Shown piece by piece: positions 1-5,276 of a stretch of DNA of 5,276 bases; within the stretch, counting starts at the first letter, position 1, and the number at the start of each line of letters is the position of its first letter. Both the position numbers and the translations under genes were made by a program. Under the pieces are notes generated by a model that saw only the letters and a list, made by a program, of their open reading frames with translations, had not been told where the DNA came from and ran no database searches. Source of the stretch: Phycisphaerales bacterium (GTDB lineage: Bacteria > Planctomycetota > Phycisphaerae > Sedimentisphaerales > Anaerobacaceae); assembly GCA_011057845.1 (NCBI GenBank), contig DSDB01000048.1, positions 1 to 5,276 of the forward strand. The letters run 5' to 3'.

Positions 1-501
1 CACAGCCCGCTGACCGGCCGGGAACTGGTGGCGGCCAAGGTGCGGGAGCTGGTGTCGATGGGCGGGACCTGGCCGAACTCGCCGAAGGACGAGGGCGAGT
101 ACAATTTCACGATGGACCGCCCGGCCGCACACAAGGTCATCAACGAATGGCCCGGGCGGATTGTGTTTACGGGCCTGGGCAAGGACGTGATGACGGGCGG
201 GCGACTGGTGGCCGAGGGGCCCGGGGATAATCCGGTCCCGGCCTTTTACCGCAACTTCTTCAAGGCCAACAATGTCTCGGCGCGGTCAAGCTGGGACCTG
301 ATTGCCGTGCTCTACGCCGTCCGCGGCCTGTCGGAGTACTTCACGCTGGTCTCCGACGGCAAGTGCATCACCCCGGACGAAGCCAGCCACCAATGGCAGG
401 GCGGCCCGGCCTCCAACCACGCCTACCTGGAATACAGAATGCCGCCGCAGGCCCTGGCGGCCGTAATCGAGGACCTGCTACTGACCGCCCCGGCGCGATA
501 G
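1..501 (+). CDS. Nucleoside hydrolase family protein, C-terminal part (5' end outside window)
   Basis: The frame is open from the first base and runs 166 residues to a TAG, so the gene is cut by the window edge. The in-window GTG at 28 is not taken as the start, because the preceding residues (HSPLTGREL) continue the domain smoothly. Seen: LVSMGG (visible residues 17-22), EYNFTMDRPAA (33-43), a GRIVFTGLGKDV strand (52-63) and RSSWDLIAVLYAVRG (95-109). Known of the family: inosine/uridine-preferring nucleoside N-ribohydrolases cleave the N-glycosidic bond of ribonucleosides using a bound calcium; an E-[FY]-N segment contacts ribose and a late Asp in an H-D-x-x-A segment binds the metal. Here Asn35 and Asp99 fit those positions, but Trp98 replaces the usual His. 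Substrate is therefore uncertain, and a relative with altered specificity is possible. It is convergent with the operon that follows and probably unrelated to it functionally. Confidence 0.88.
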   Translation, partial: HSPLTGRELVAAKVRELVSMGGTWPNSPKDEGEYNFTMDRPAAHKVINEWPGRIVFTGLGKDVMTGGRLVAEGPGDNPVPAFYRNFFKANNVSARSSWDLIAVLYAVRGLSEYFTLVSDGKCITPDEASHQWQGGPASNHAYLEYRMPPQALAAVIEDLLLTAPAR

Positions 502-521
502 ACCACAAGAACAATCACCGC

Positions 522-541
522 GTGTGCAACACGTTGCACAC
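522..541. terminator. Perfect 9-bp inverted repeat between convergent genes; possible bidirectional terminator
   Basis: Arms GTGTGCAAC and GTTGCACAC are exact reverse complements separated by two bases, so an RNA hairpin of about 8 bp with a 4-base loop could form from either strand. It begins 20 bases after the nucleoside hydrolase stop and lies 125 bases beyond the end of the opposing operon. There is no run of T after either side, so it is not a textbook intrinsic terminator. A protein-binding palindrome is the alternative. The repeat is plain in the sequence; its role is inferred from position. Confidence 0.45.
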
Positions 542-649
542 CCTACAAAGCTGCTGGCCACCCCAGCCCGTTAGATTACAGGGACAATCCTGCGGCGGCG
601 ATTTCCGTGGTCTTCTCAAGGCGAATAACCGCATTTCTGGAGCAAGGCC

Positions 650-666
650 CCCAGTTCGCGGCTGGG
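650..666. repeat. Short GC-rich inverted repeat abutting the operon stop codon
   Basis: CCCAG and CTGGG flank a 7-base loop and lie immediately after the last stop codon of the minus-strand operon (stop at 669-667). The stem is only 5 bp and no T-tract follows on the minus strand, so a role as 3'-end hairpin is weakly supported. Confidence 0.25.
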
Positions 667-1389
667 CTACTGCTGGGTGAAGCGATTGCGCAGGGATTCA
701 TTGGCCGACAGAAGGTACTTTGCCTTTGACGTGATGATCTTCATTCGATCAGGGCCGGGAATACAAGTAGGTGCGTTGGGGTCGGCGTTTTGCGCGGCGG
801 CGTCAAGCAGTGCGATGCATTCGGCCAGACGCTCTTGTGGGACGTCCATGCCCGGCCAGGAGTCGATGCTGGTCCACGGGTTCTCTTCGCAGAAGGTGAT
901 TCGCTGGATGTCCTGCTTGTCCAGACACGGCCACAATCCAGCCAGGCTCGCACGCTCGCGCCAGTCGCCCTCCATGGGGTGGTAGCGGCCCATCAGGGGG
1001 CCTACATACGTGCCCTTGTCCGTTATGACTTTGAGGACTCCGGTGCAGGTCTGTCTTGGAAACGGGCCGGCGAGTTCCGGGAAAGCATCCGTTGGAAGGC
1101 TTTCCGGCTGCGTTGGATCGAGGAACAATTCCGCGTAAGGCTGCCAGTCCTCAGGGCGATAGCGGTAAAGGACGTGCCATGTCTCGGGGTCTTCGTCGGG
1201 GTCCTCATCGCACCAGACGAAACTGATGATCTGCTTGTCCTTTACGCTTGCCCACAGTTGCTCGCCGGTTTGACATCTGACAAACGGAGGCTGGGGTGAA
1301 GACGGCTTGGCCTCAGGGCGTCGTTTGGCGCAGCAGCAGTAGAGCAAGGCAAGCAGAAGGGCCAGAACAAGCACGGCTATTGGTTTCAT
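667..1389 (-). CDS. Hypothetical membrane-anchored or exported protein with two internal repeat units
   Basis: No family is recognised. The 240-residue protein starts with a short charged tip and a strong hydrophobic stretch (MKPIAVLVLALLLALLY, 1-17), followed by three cysteines (18-20) and the basic KRR (22-24). A lipoprotein is possible, but Tyr at -1 of Cys18 is not a normal lipobox, so an uncleaved membrane anchor is the alternative. The soluble part seems to contain one unit twice: residues about 50-129 (IISFVWCDEDP, a Trp/Pro-rich segment, then VLKVITDKGTYV) and about 159-227 (IQRITFCEENP, W, P, then MKIITSKAKYLL). The downstream ATG at 1389 is preferred over the in-frame ATG at 1422: it has AAGGGA six bases upstream and opens directly with the hydrophobic segment, while the earlier one lies inside the preceding gene and adds MSGVFTAKGQP before it. 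It is the last gene of the operon, ten bases after the previous stop. Function unknown; a surface partner of the large upstream protein is a guess from context. Confidence 0.82.
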   Translation of the reverse strand: MKPIAVLVLALLLALLYCCCAKRRPEAKPSSPQPPFVRCQTGEQLWASVKDKQIISFVWCDEDPDEDPETWHVLYRYRPEDWQPYAELFLDPTQPESLPTDAFPELAGPFPRQTCTGVLKVITDKGTYVGPLMGRYHPMEGDWRERASLAGLWPCLDKQDIQRITFCEENPWTSIDSWPGMDVPQERLAECIALLDAAAQNADPNAPTCIPGPDRMKIITSKAKYLLSANESLRNRFTQQ

Positions 1390-1395
1390 AGGTTG

Positions 1396-1401
1396 TCCCT
1401 T
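1396..1401 (-). promoter_or_regulatory. Ribosome binding site overlapping the upstream stop codon (third gene)
   Basis: AAGGGA on the minus strand uses the last two bases of the TAA stop (1402-1400) of the preceding gene and lies six bases before the ATG at 1389. It decides the start in favour of 1389 over 1422 and implies that ribosomes finishing the middle gene can reload here. Confidence 0.65.
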
Positions 1402-2059
1402 AGCGGTGAAAACCCCACTCATCGAGCTTCTGTTTCAATTCGGGGGATGTCCAGCCGATGCCACGAATTGCATTATCGTATTGGATTACGGGAATGATGA
1501 ATTTGTGCCTATCGGTGATTATCTGCATCGGCATTGTTGGACTGAGTTCGTTAGCGAAACGATCCTTCTCGTCGTCCATCGCCCTGCAGAGTACTCGGAT
1601 CACCTGCTTTATGCGTTTCGGTTCGGTGATGCGGGCCCAGGGTTCGCCCCAATCCTCCGGCTTTCGCCCCATTTCGTCCAGAGGGACGCCTTCGAACCCA
1701 TAGATCGCAATCCCCTGAACGTGCTCGGTATCGAGATTGTGGCGGATGCAGTCCAAACGGTTGTATCCGATCCACTCATTTGCCAATGGATGGGGCTCTG
1801 CGCAACAACAGCCGAAGACCCAGGATGTAACCAGCTTAAACTGTTCAAAGGAAAGCTCTTCAAGCGGCTCATTGGGGTCATGTCCGAAGAACGCGATTGT
1901 TTCGGGCTTCACTCCCGTGGCGGTCTCTTCGAGGTTCCGGAAGAAACGGTGGAGTCTCTGGCATTCCACGCTGTCGGTCGAAAAAACGAATCGGCTGGAT
2001 TGGCTGCAACCGGAAACCCCAATCGACACAAGAAGAGCCGCAAGACATGTCTCTCTCAT
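1400..2059 (-). CDS. Hypothetical lipoprotein sharing a repeat unit with the next gene
   Basis: No known family is recognised. The 219-residue product has a predicted type II signal peptide: MRETC, hydrophobic LAALLVSIG, then the lipobox V15-S16-G17-C18 followed by SQSS. It would be lipidated at Cys18 and held on the outer face of a membrane. The mature part is mixed alpha/beta and rich in Trp, Pro and acidic residues, with a CCC cluster at 84-86. Residues about 113-190 (VQGIAIYGFEGVP, EDWGEPW, EPKRIKQVIRVL, then MQIITDRHKFII) match by eye the unit found twice in the next gene (IQRITFCEENP, W, PQERLAECIALL, MKIITSKAKYLL). The two genes may therefore be distant paralogues. An earlier segment (KPETIAFFGHDP, 51-62) may be a diverged further copy. 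The ATG at 2059 is backed by AGGAG nine bases upstream. It starts 12 bases after the stop of the large gene, so co-expression is likely. Confidence 0.83.
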   Translation of the reverse strand: MRETCLAALLVSIGVSGCSQSSRFVFSTDSVECQRLHRFFRNLEETATGVKPETIAFFGHDPNEPLEELSFEQFKLVTSWVFGCCCAEPHPLANEWIGYNRLDCIRHNLDTEHVQGIAIYGFEGVPLDEMGRKPEDWGEPWARITEPKRIKQVIRVLCRAMDDEKDRFANELSPTMPMQIITDRHKFIIPVIQYDNAIRGIGWTSPELKQKLDEWGFHR

Positions 2060-2068
2060 GATTTCGTT

Positions 2069-2074
2069 CTCCTA
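2069..2074 (-). promoter_or_regulatory. Ribosome binding site fused to the stop codon of the large gene (second gene)
   Basis: The minus strand reads TAGGAG, where TAG is the stop codon of the 1055-residue protein and AGGAG is the Shine-Dalgarno of the lipoprotein gene, nine bases before its ATG at 2059. The same stop-over-SD layout recurs at the next junction, which supports a translationally coupled operon. Confidence 0.7.
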
Positions 2075-5000
2075 TTGAATTCTCAGTGCCGTGAGGTCTC
2101 CCTGTCCCATCAGTCTATAGTTGTCATGAGGGCCACTCGGAACCCACTTTGTTTGGTTGATCGTATAGGTTATCGCGTTCCAGAGCGTGTCACCATCTTT
2201 AAGTTTGTCCCATTCGTTGAACGTCCATATGTTATACCGGGAAGTCTCTCCCTTTATCGCTTCATTCCACCACCCTTGATATACTTGTGTAGCTGAACTG
2301 CACATCCCTAACGCCCAACTCATGTCATTATGAGATGTCGCCAAGAGACCCTGCTGCCCCTCAGGGCCTTCGATCAACGTGCCGTTGCCCGTCAGTTTGA
2401 GACGGCCCGTAAAGCAGCAATCAAAATGAACGAATTTCAACCGTCCTTCCGGGAAGCCAATTGCCCTCATGCTATGGGCAGTGGCTTCAAGACTGCCAGG
2501 CAACACCTCGCACCAGGGGGGTGCCTGTCCCGACGGAAAATCAGACTGCTTCACGGAGAACACATACCCATCACTAAGCTGTATCGTGGTCCGCAGCAGG
2601 CTGGAATTCTCAACAGGCTGATAACCACCATGGTATGAGTAGTATATGTACTCAATAGTACGATTCTGGCCGTACCACTTGAGGACTTCGTAGGACGCTT
2701 GTTTGTCTGTTAAGTAGGCGTACGGAACGCCTCGAGCCTGAAAGGCCTGTTCGACTACGGTGAAATTCCCGTGGTCTGAGAACTTGCGGCGCCACCAATT
2801 TGGTGAGATGATCAGTGCCTTGATATTGGCCGGGACCTTTTTGGGGTTGAATTTCACAGCCAGAGGTTTCGTGAGAGATTCTCCACTTGGCGAGGCTTCC
2901 GCGAACACTATTGAGTCGAGGTTGTTGCTTGCGGTAACACTCGCGGGGACCGAATCGTTCAGATTCTGCCCTAGGTAGGTTTGGGACCACACAAGGTTGT
3001 CATCTCTATCGTACACGCTCACCGAGATATCACTCTCGCCGGAGTAATCTGCGCAGAAATGATAAGGTTCGTCCACTTCGTAGGCAGTTGCTCCAACGCA
3101 CCGGGCGAGGAAACAACTCGAGTTATCAGATGCGACGCGGGAGCAAGTAACCTGGCCGCCAATGCTGATCGCCACCGTCTTCAGTTCATGTGCGCCGCTG
3201 CCCAAAGCAGAAATGTCCAGTGGAATACTATCTTCGCTCCTGAACCCAAGTATTTCGCCGACGTACACCCCGTCCACGAGAAGGAAAGCCCGTTCGGTAT
3301 CGGACGTTATGCCCGCAACGCCGATGTCAGTATAGCCCGGCCCGGGACCATCGGAGATTATCGGGATAATATCCGGGTGACCCTCGACCACCTGCCAGGT
3401 TGCGGCGAGGAGGGCGAAGTCCTTGAAATCCACCTCGCCATCACTATTGAGGTCGCCGGGAATGCCAGGGGTGCCGGTGTCGAGCCATGTGTCGGCGAGG
3501 ACATCGAGGTCCAGGCCATCGGTGATAGTGTCTTTGTTCAGATCACCCGAGGCAAGGCCCGTTCCGGCATTAACGTAATCCCAGTTGGGATAGTGGAAGC
3601 CTATATCAGTGAAACCGCCGTCGGGCAGGCCATCCGTGCTCGTCGTCGTGCCGATCAGGCGGGTCTGTTCGATGTACTCCATTCCGGCGTCGATGAAGGG
3701 ACAATCCTCGACAAGATGCCATCCTTGTGGATCGTAGGGGTCCTGTGTCGCCTGTACCGGATCGTATTCTCCGAAGGCCCAGTTCTTGTTCGCGGCGTTG
3801 TAGTAATAGCCGGTGTTGGCGACCATCCCCTGCATATAGCCGTCGACGAGAGACAGCCCGCACTCGGCCGACCACGAGACGATGTTGTTGACAATCGCGA
3901 CGGTCCCGGCGGCCTGCTCTTGATCAGTGCCGTGAACGAAGATCCCGTAGTGATGATAGTCGCAGGTGTTATTCTGGATGAGAATATAACTATCGGCTTC
4001 GCCCTGGCCTTCGAGTGACTCCATATACACTTCTATACCGCAGCTTCCGTAGGGATTGTAGCAATCGGCGATCCGATTGTTCACAATATCGCTGTGGCGC
4101 GTTCCGTATTCCACAACGCCGTAGCGATTGTACGAAAGCCGGTTGTTTTCAATCGGCGTATCGAGCCGAATATCGCGTGTCCAAACGGCAACGTACGCGC
4201 ACTCTATGTAGTTGTACGTGATTCGTGTTGCCGGGGACGCCGTGGGTTCGACAAGAATCGCACAGAAGTAATCACCCCATCCGTGGCGCACATCCGAAGT
4301 ATAGATGATCGGCGCATCGGGCGTTCCGGAGGAGATCAGTGTTCCGCCATTGTTGACGATCAGGCCGCCGTAGTAGCCGAAGCTCATCAGCGTGCCCGGC
4401 TCAATGACAAGCAGGGCCTGGACGTTCACGCTGGCCGTTATATGGTATATGTTGTCGGGCGTCCATATCTGATTGGTTGTGATGTCTGAGTTGATCTCGA
4501 CGATGGGCAAGTCCAGTTCCATCAGCGACTCGCCGCCCTCCCCCGCCAGGGCCTCGCCCACGTTCGATTCCGCCTCGAGAGGCGACTTGACCTGCGCCTT
4601 GGCGACACCGGCGTCCGATGGGCAATACAGCAAACCGGGCCTCGGTTTGTTCCGGGCCGGCGGCGCAAGAGGCGGCAGTTTAAAGCTCTCGGCCGTGATC
4701 TGTTCGGCACGCTCGATCTCAGGAATCGACCTGTCTTGCCCACCGCCCTGCATCATTTGGTTGGGGTCGGGTTCGCCTATGAGAATAGGATCGGCGAAGA
4801 ATACGGCCGGTTGGCACTCCGCGTCGAAGCCGATGCTCCATTCGCCCGCGATGGAAACCGCGACCTGGCCGCCGTGGTAGGTGAACCGCAAATACCCGAC
4901 GACGCCGTTGGCTTCGTTCGGCCATGCCACGCCGCCGAGCGCGACCCAGCCGTCAGAGTCGTAATAGCCGTCGATATTCCAGCCGGGTTCCCAGCCATAC

Positions 5001-5239
5001 TGATTGCAGTCCGCCGGCCCCATCACGGCCGTCACGTTCGCATCGCCGACGGCCTGCGCCCAGAGGCTCAGAAGGTACAAAGGCCCATCCGTACGAACGT
5101 AAACCGTTACCTCCTGGTTCGGGTCCGGCGTATGGTTGTCGGCAACCAGCCACACCGCCCCCGAAGCCCCCGTTGAGATAAGCCCCGCCAGAACCCAAGC
5201 CGCCAATCCCGTTCTGATGTTCCCGGCTCCTTTCCGCAA
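2072..5239 (-). CDS. Secreted multidomain protein: cohesin-like, beta-helix, internal type I dockerin, caspase-like C-terminus
   Basis: This 1055-residue protein leads the operon. Order: signal peptide 1 to about 28 (basic tip R2, K3, R9; hydrophobic GLAAWVLAGL; STGASG-A cleavage region); cohesin-like beta-sandwich about 29-155 with DCNQYGWEPGWN (77-88); Pro/Gly-rich linker about 156-245; parallel beta-helix about 249-555 with repeated NN turns (IENNR, IVNNR, IQNNT, IVNNI) and the closing TDIGFHYP (544-551); type I dockerin 566-615; two probable Ig-like sandwiches about 625-795; caspase-like domain about 802-1031 with His870 and Cys942. The chain would be exported. Known: beta-helices often bind or cleave polysaccharide and dockerins dock to cohesins; the caspase fold uses a His/Cys dyad. 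Inferred: a surface or secreted peptidase carried on a docking scaffold. The TTG at 5239 is the only usual start in frame after a TGA at 5251-5249; its ribosome site is poor. No promoter can be placed in the remaining 37 bases. The GC content drops clearly after the dockerin. Overall frame is certain; the enzyme role is not. Confidence 0.9.
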   Translation of the reverse strand: MRKGAGNIRTGLAAWVLAGLISTGASGAVWLVADNHTPDPNQEVTVYVRTDGPLYLLSLWAQAVGDANVTAVMGPADCNQYGWEPGWNIDGYYDSDGWVALGGVAWPNEANGVVGYLRFTYHGGQVAVSIAGEWSIGFDAECQPAVFFADPILIGEPDPNQMMQGGGQDRSIPEIERAEQITAESFKLPPLAPPARNKPRPGLLYCPSDAGVAKAQVKSPLEAESNVGEALAGEGGESLMELDLPIVEINSDITTNQIWTPDNIYHITASVNVQALLVIEPGTLMSFGYYGGLIVNNGGTLISSGTPDAPIIYTSDVRHGWGDYFCAILVEPTASPATRITYNYIECAYVAVWTRDIRLDTPIENNRLSYNRYGVVEYGTRHSDIVNNRIADCYNPYGSCGIEVYMESLEGQGEADSYILIQNNTCDYHHYGIFVHGTDQEQAAGTVAIVNNIVSWSAECGLSLVDGYMQGMVANTGYYYNAANKNWAFGEYDPVQATQDPYDPQGWHLVEDCPFIDAGMEYIEQTRLIGTTTSTDGLPDGGFTDIGFHYPNWDYVNAGTGLASGDLNKDTITDGLDLDVLADTWLDTGTPGIPGDLNSDGEVDFKDFALLAATWQVVEGHPDIIPIISDGPGPGYTDIGVAGITSDTERAFLLVDGVYVGEILGFRSEDSIPLDISALGSGAHELKTVAISIGGQVTCSRVASDNSSCFLARCVGATAYEVDEPYHFCADYSGESDISVSVYDRDDNLVWSQTYLGQNLNDSVPASVTASNNLDSIVFAEASPSGESLTKPLAVKFNPKKVPANIKALIISPNWWRRKFSDHGNFTVVEQAFQARGVPYAYLTDKQASYEVLKWYGQNRTIEYIYYSYHGGYQPVENSSLLRTTIQLSDGYVFSVKQSDFPSGQAPPWCEVLPGSLEATAHSMRAIGFPEGRLKFVHFDCCFTGRLKLTGNGTLIEGPEGQQGLLATSHNDMSWALGMCSSATQVYQGWWNEAIKGETSRYNIWTFNEWDKLKDGDTLWNAITYTINQTKWVPSGPHDNYRLMGQGDLTALRIQ
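2147..2836 (-). other. Domain: putative caspase-like (clan CD) cysteine peptidase
   Basis: Residues about 802-1031. Strand one is IKALIISPN (806-814). The helix after it runs through FTVVEQAFQARGVPYAYL. Next is strand IEYIYYSYHGG with His870, then strand LKFVHFDCCFTG with Asp940 and Cys942, then GLLATSHNDMSWALG (964-978) and a helix with WNEAIKG, ending in DTLWNAITYTINQT. This order matches C14/metacaspase and related folds, where HG and D-x-C-x-[ST]-G carry the dyad. C942 fits the nucleophile position better than C941. No general peptidase family name can be given by eye. Confidence 0.68.
3395..3544 (-). other. Domain: type I dockerin, two calcium-loop repeats, internal position
   Basis: Residues 566-615 hold two EF-hand-like loops: DLNKDTITDGLDLDVLADTW (D566, N568, D570, D574, D577) and DLNSDGEVDFKDFALLAATW (D596, N598, D600, D604, D607). 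All usual calcium ligands are present in both, so the module looks functional. Type I dockerins normally bind cohesin domains. No other cohesin protein is in the window apart from the cohesin-like sandwich at the start of this same chain. Confidence 0.9.
3575..4495 (-). other. Domain: right-handed parallel beta-helix within the large protein
   Basis: This covers residues 249-555 of the large protein. It opens with INSDITTNQIWTPDNIYHI and a VIEPGTLMSF strand, like helix caps where a fixed low-value 'placeholder' layer precedes the coils. Coils are marked by Asn-Asn turns at about 365, 387, 423 and 451, spaced 22-36 residues apart. It ends in CPFIDAGMEYIEQ and DGLPDGGFTDIGFHYP, a closing style common in planctomycete beta-helix proteins. 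No polysaccharide-lyase catalytic set can be assigned by eye, so binding is as likely as catalysis. Confidence 0.75.
5216..5239 (-). promoter_or_regulatory. Start region of the large gene: weak site before TTG, strong SD-like sequence inside the frame
   Basis: The TTG at 5239 has no good Shine-Dalgarno at the right distance. Inside the frame, AAAGGAG (5233-5227) lies eight bases before an ATC codon (5218-5216). Initiation there would give a compact signal peptide beginning RTGLAAWVLAGL after the start residue. ATC initiation is rare, so TTG is kept as the call and this site is noted as a real ambiguity. Confidence 0.35.
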
Positions 5240-5276
5240 TACACGCGCTCATACCCTTGCTTTCCTTTTCCCGCGG

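Noticed and set aside
522..541. LacI-type operator reading of the palindrome
   Set aside because: The centre is AC and not the CG typical of that family, and it lies between gene ends where no promoter is expected.
502..666. Small gene, tRNA or other RNA gene in the convergent gap
   Set aside because: No start with a ribosome site and no cloverleaf or other stable fold beyond the two short hairpins was found.
790..1299. 169-residue open frame on the + strand
   Set aside because: Antisense to the last operon gene. That gene has a start with a ribosome site, a hydrophobic N-terminus and internal repeats.
1390..1422. In-frame upstream ATG (1422) extending the last gene by 11 residues
   Set aside because: It overlaps the preceding gene, lacks a good ribosome site and puts a polar stretch before the hydrophobic segment. 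The ATG at 1389 has AAGGGA at six bases.
1406..2296. 296-residue open frame on the + strand
   Set aside because: It spans the junction of two minus-strand genes with good start sites and clear export signals; the + product shows no family motif.
2981..4018. 345-residue open frame on the + strand
   Set aside because: It lies antisense to the dockerin and beta-helix part of the large protein, whose domains prove the minus strand is coding. The + product has no recognisable domain and no ribosome site at its start.
4953..5252. 99-residue frame from ATG 5252 on the minus strand
   Set aside because: It has a fair ribosome site, but the product is a low-complexity Gly/Arg-rich shift of the large protein's signal peptide and cohesin-like domain; kept only as evidence of start ambiguity.
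1..5276. CRISPR array, insertion sequence or integrase attachment site
   Set aside because: No spaced direct repeats, terminal inverted repeats or transposase/recombinase motifs were seen on either strand.

Overview
The window looks like a piece of a Planctomycetes chromosome, most likely a Phycisphaerae or Sedimentisphaerales-type lineage. The main evidence is one very large exported protein that combines a cohesin-like beta-sandwich, a right-handed beta-helix ending in the 'TDG-PD-G-TDIGFHYP' style seen in this phylum, and a type I dockerin. A nucleoside hydrolase-family gene next to it fits the same picture. Lineage is inferred from protein style only; there is no rRNA or other marker here.

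Layout. On the + strand, positions 1-501 hold the 3' end of a nucleoside hydrolase-family gene whose start lies outside the window. Positions 502-666 are a convergent intergenic gap with a perfect 9-bp inverted repeat (522-541) and a weaker GC-rich one (650-666). Everything else is one three-gene minus-strand operon read from 5239 down to 667. The order is a 1055-residue multidomain secreted protein (5239-2072), a 219-residue predicted lipoprotein (2059-1400) and a 240-residue membrane-anchored or exported protein (1389-667). The two junctions are only 12 and 10 bases long. At each one the Shine-Dalgarno sequence of the downstream gene overlaps the stop codon of the upstream gene, so translational coupling is likely.

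The point of most interest is the C-terminal quarter of the large protein. It has the layout of a caspase-like (clan CD) cysteine peptidase: a hydrophobic strand ending in YSYHGG (His870) and a later strand ending in FDCCFTG (Cys942), matching the HG and D-x-C-x-[ST]-G motifs of metacaspase/C14-type enzymes. This would make it an exported, dockerin-bearing, caspase-fold protein with the dockerin in the middle of the chain instead of at the end. The two small downstream proteins are not recognised as members of a known family. They appear to share a repeat unit with each other (twice in one, once clearly in the other). They are probably extracytoplasmic partners of the large protein, but no function can be assigned from sequence alone.

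Sampled base composition falls from about 65-70% GC at the N-terminal end of the large gene and in the nucleoside hydrolase to about 45-52% in the caspase-like half and parts of the middle gene. This suggests a mosaic origin.
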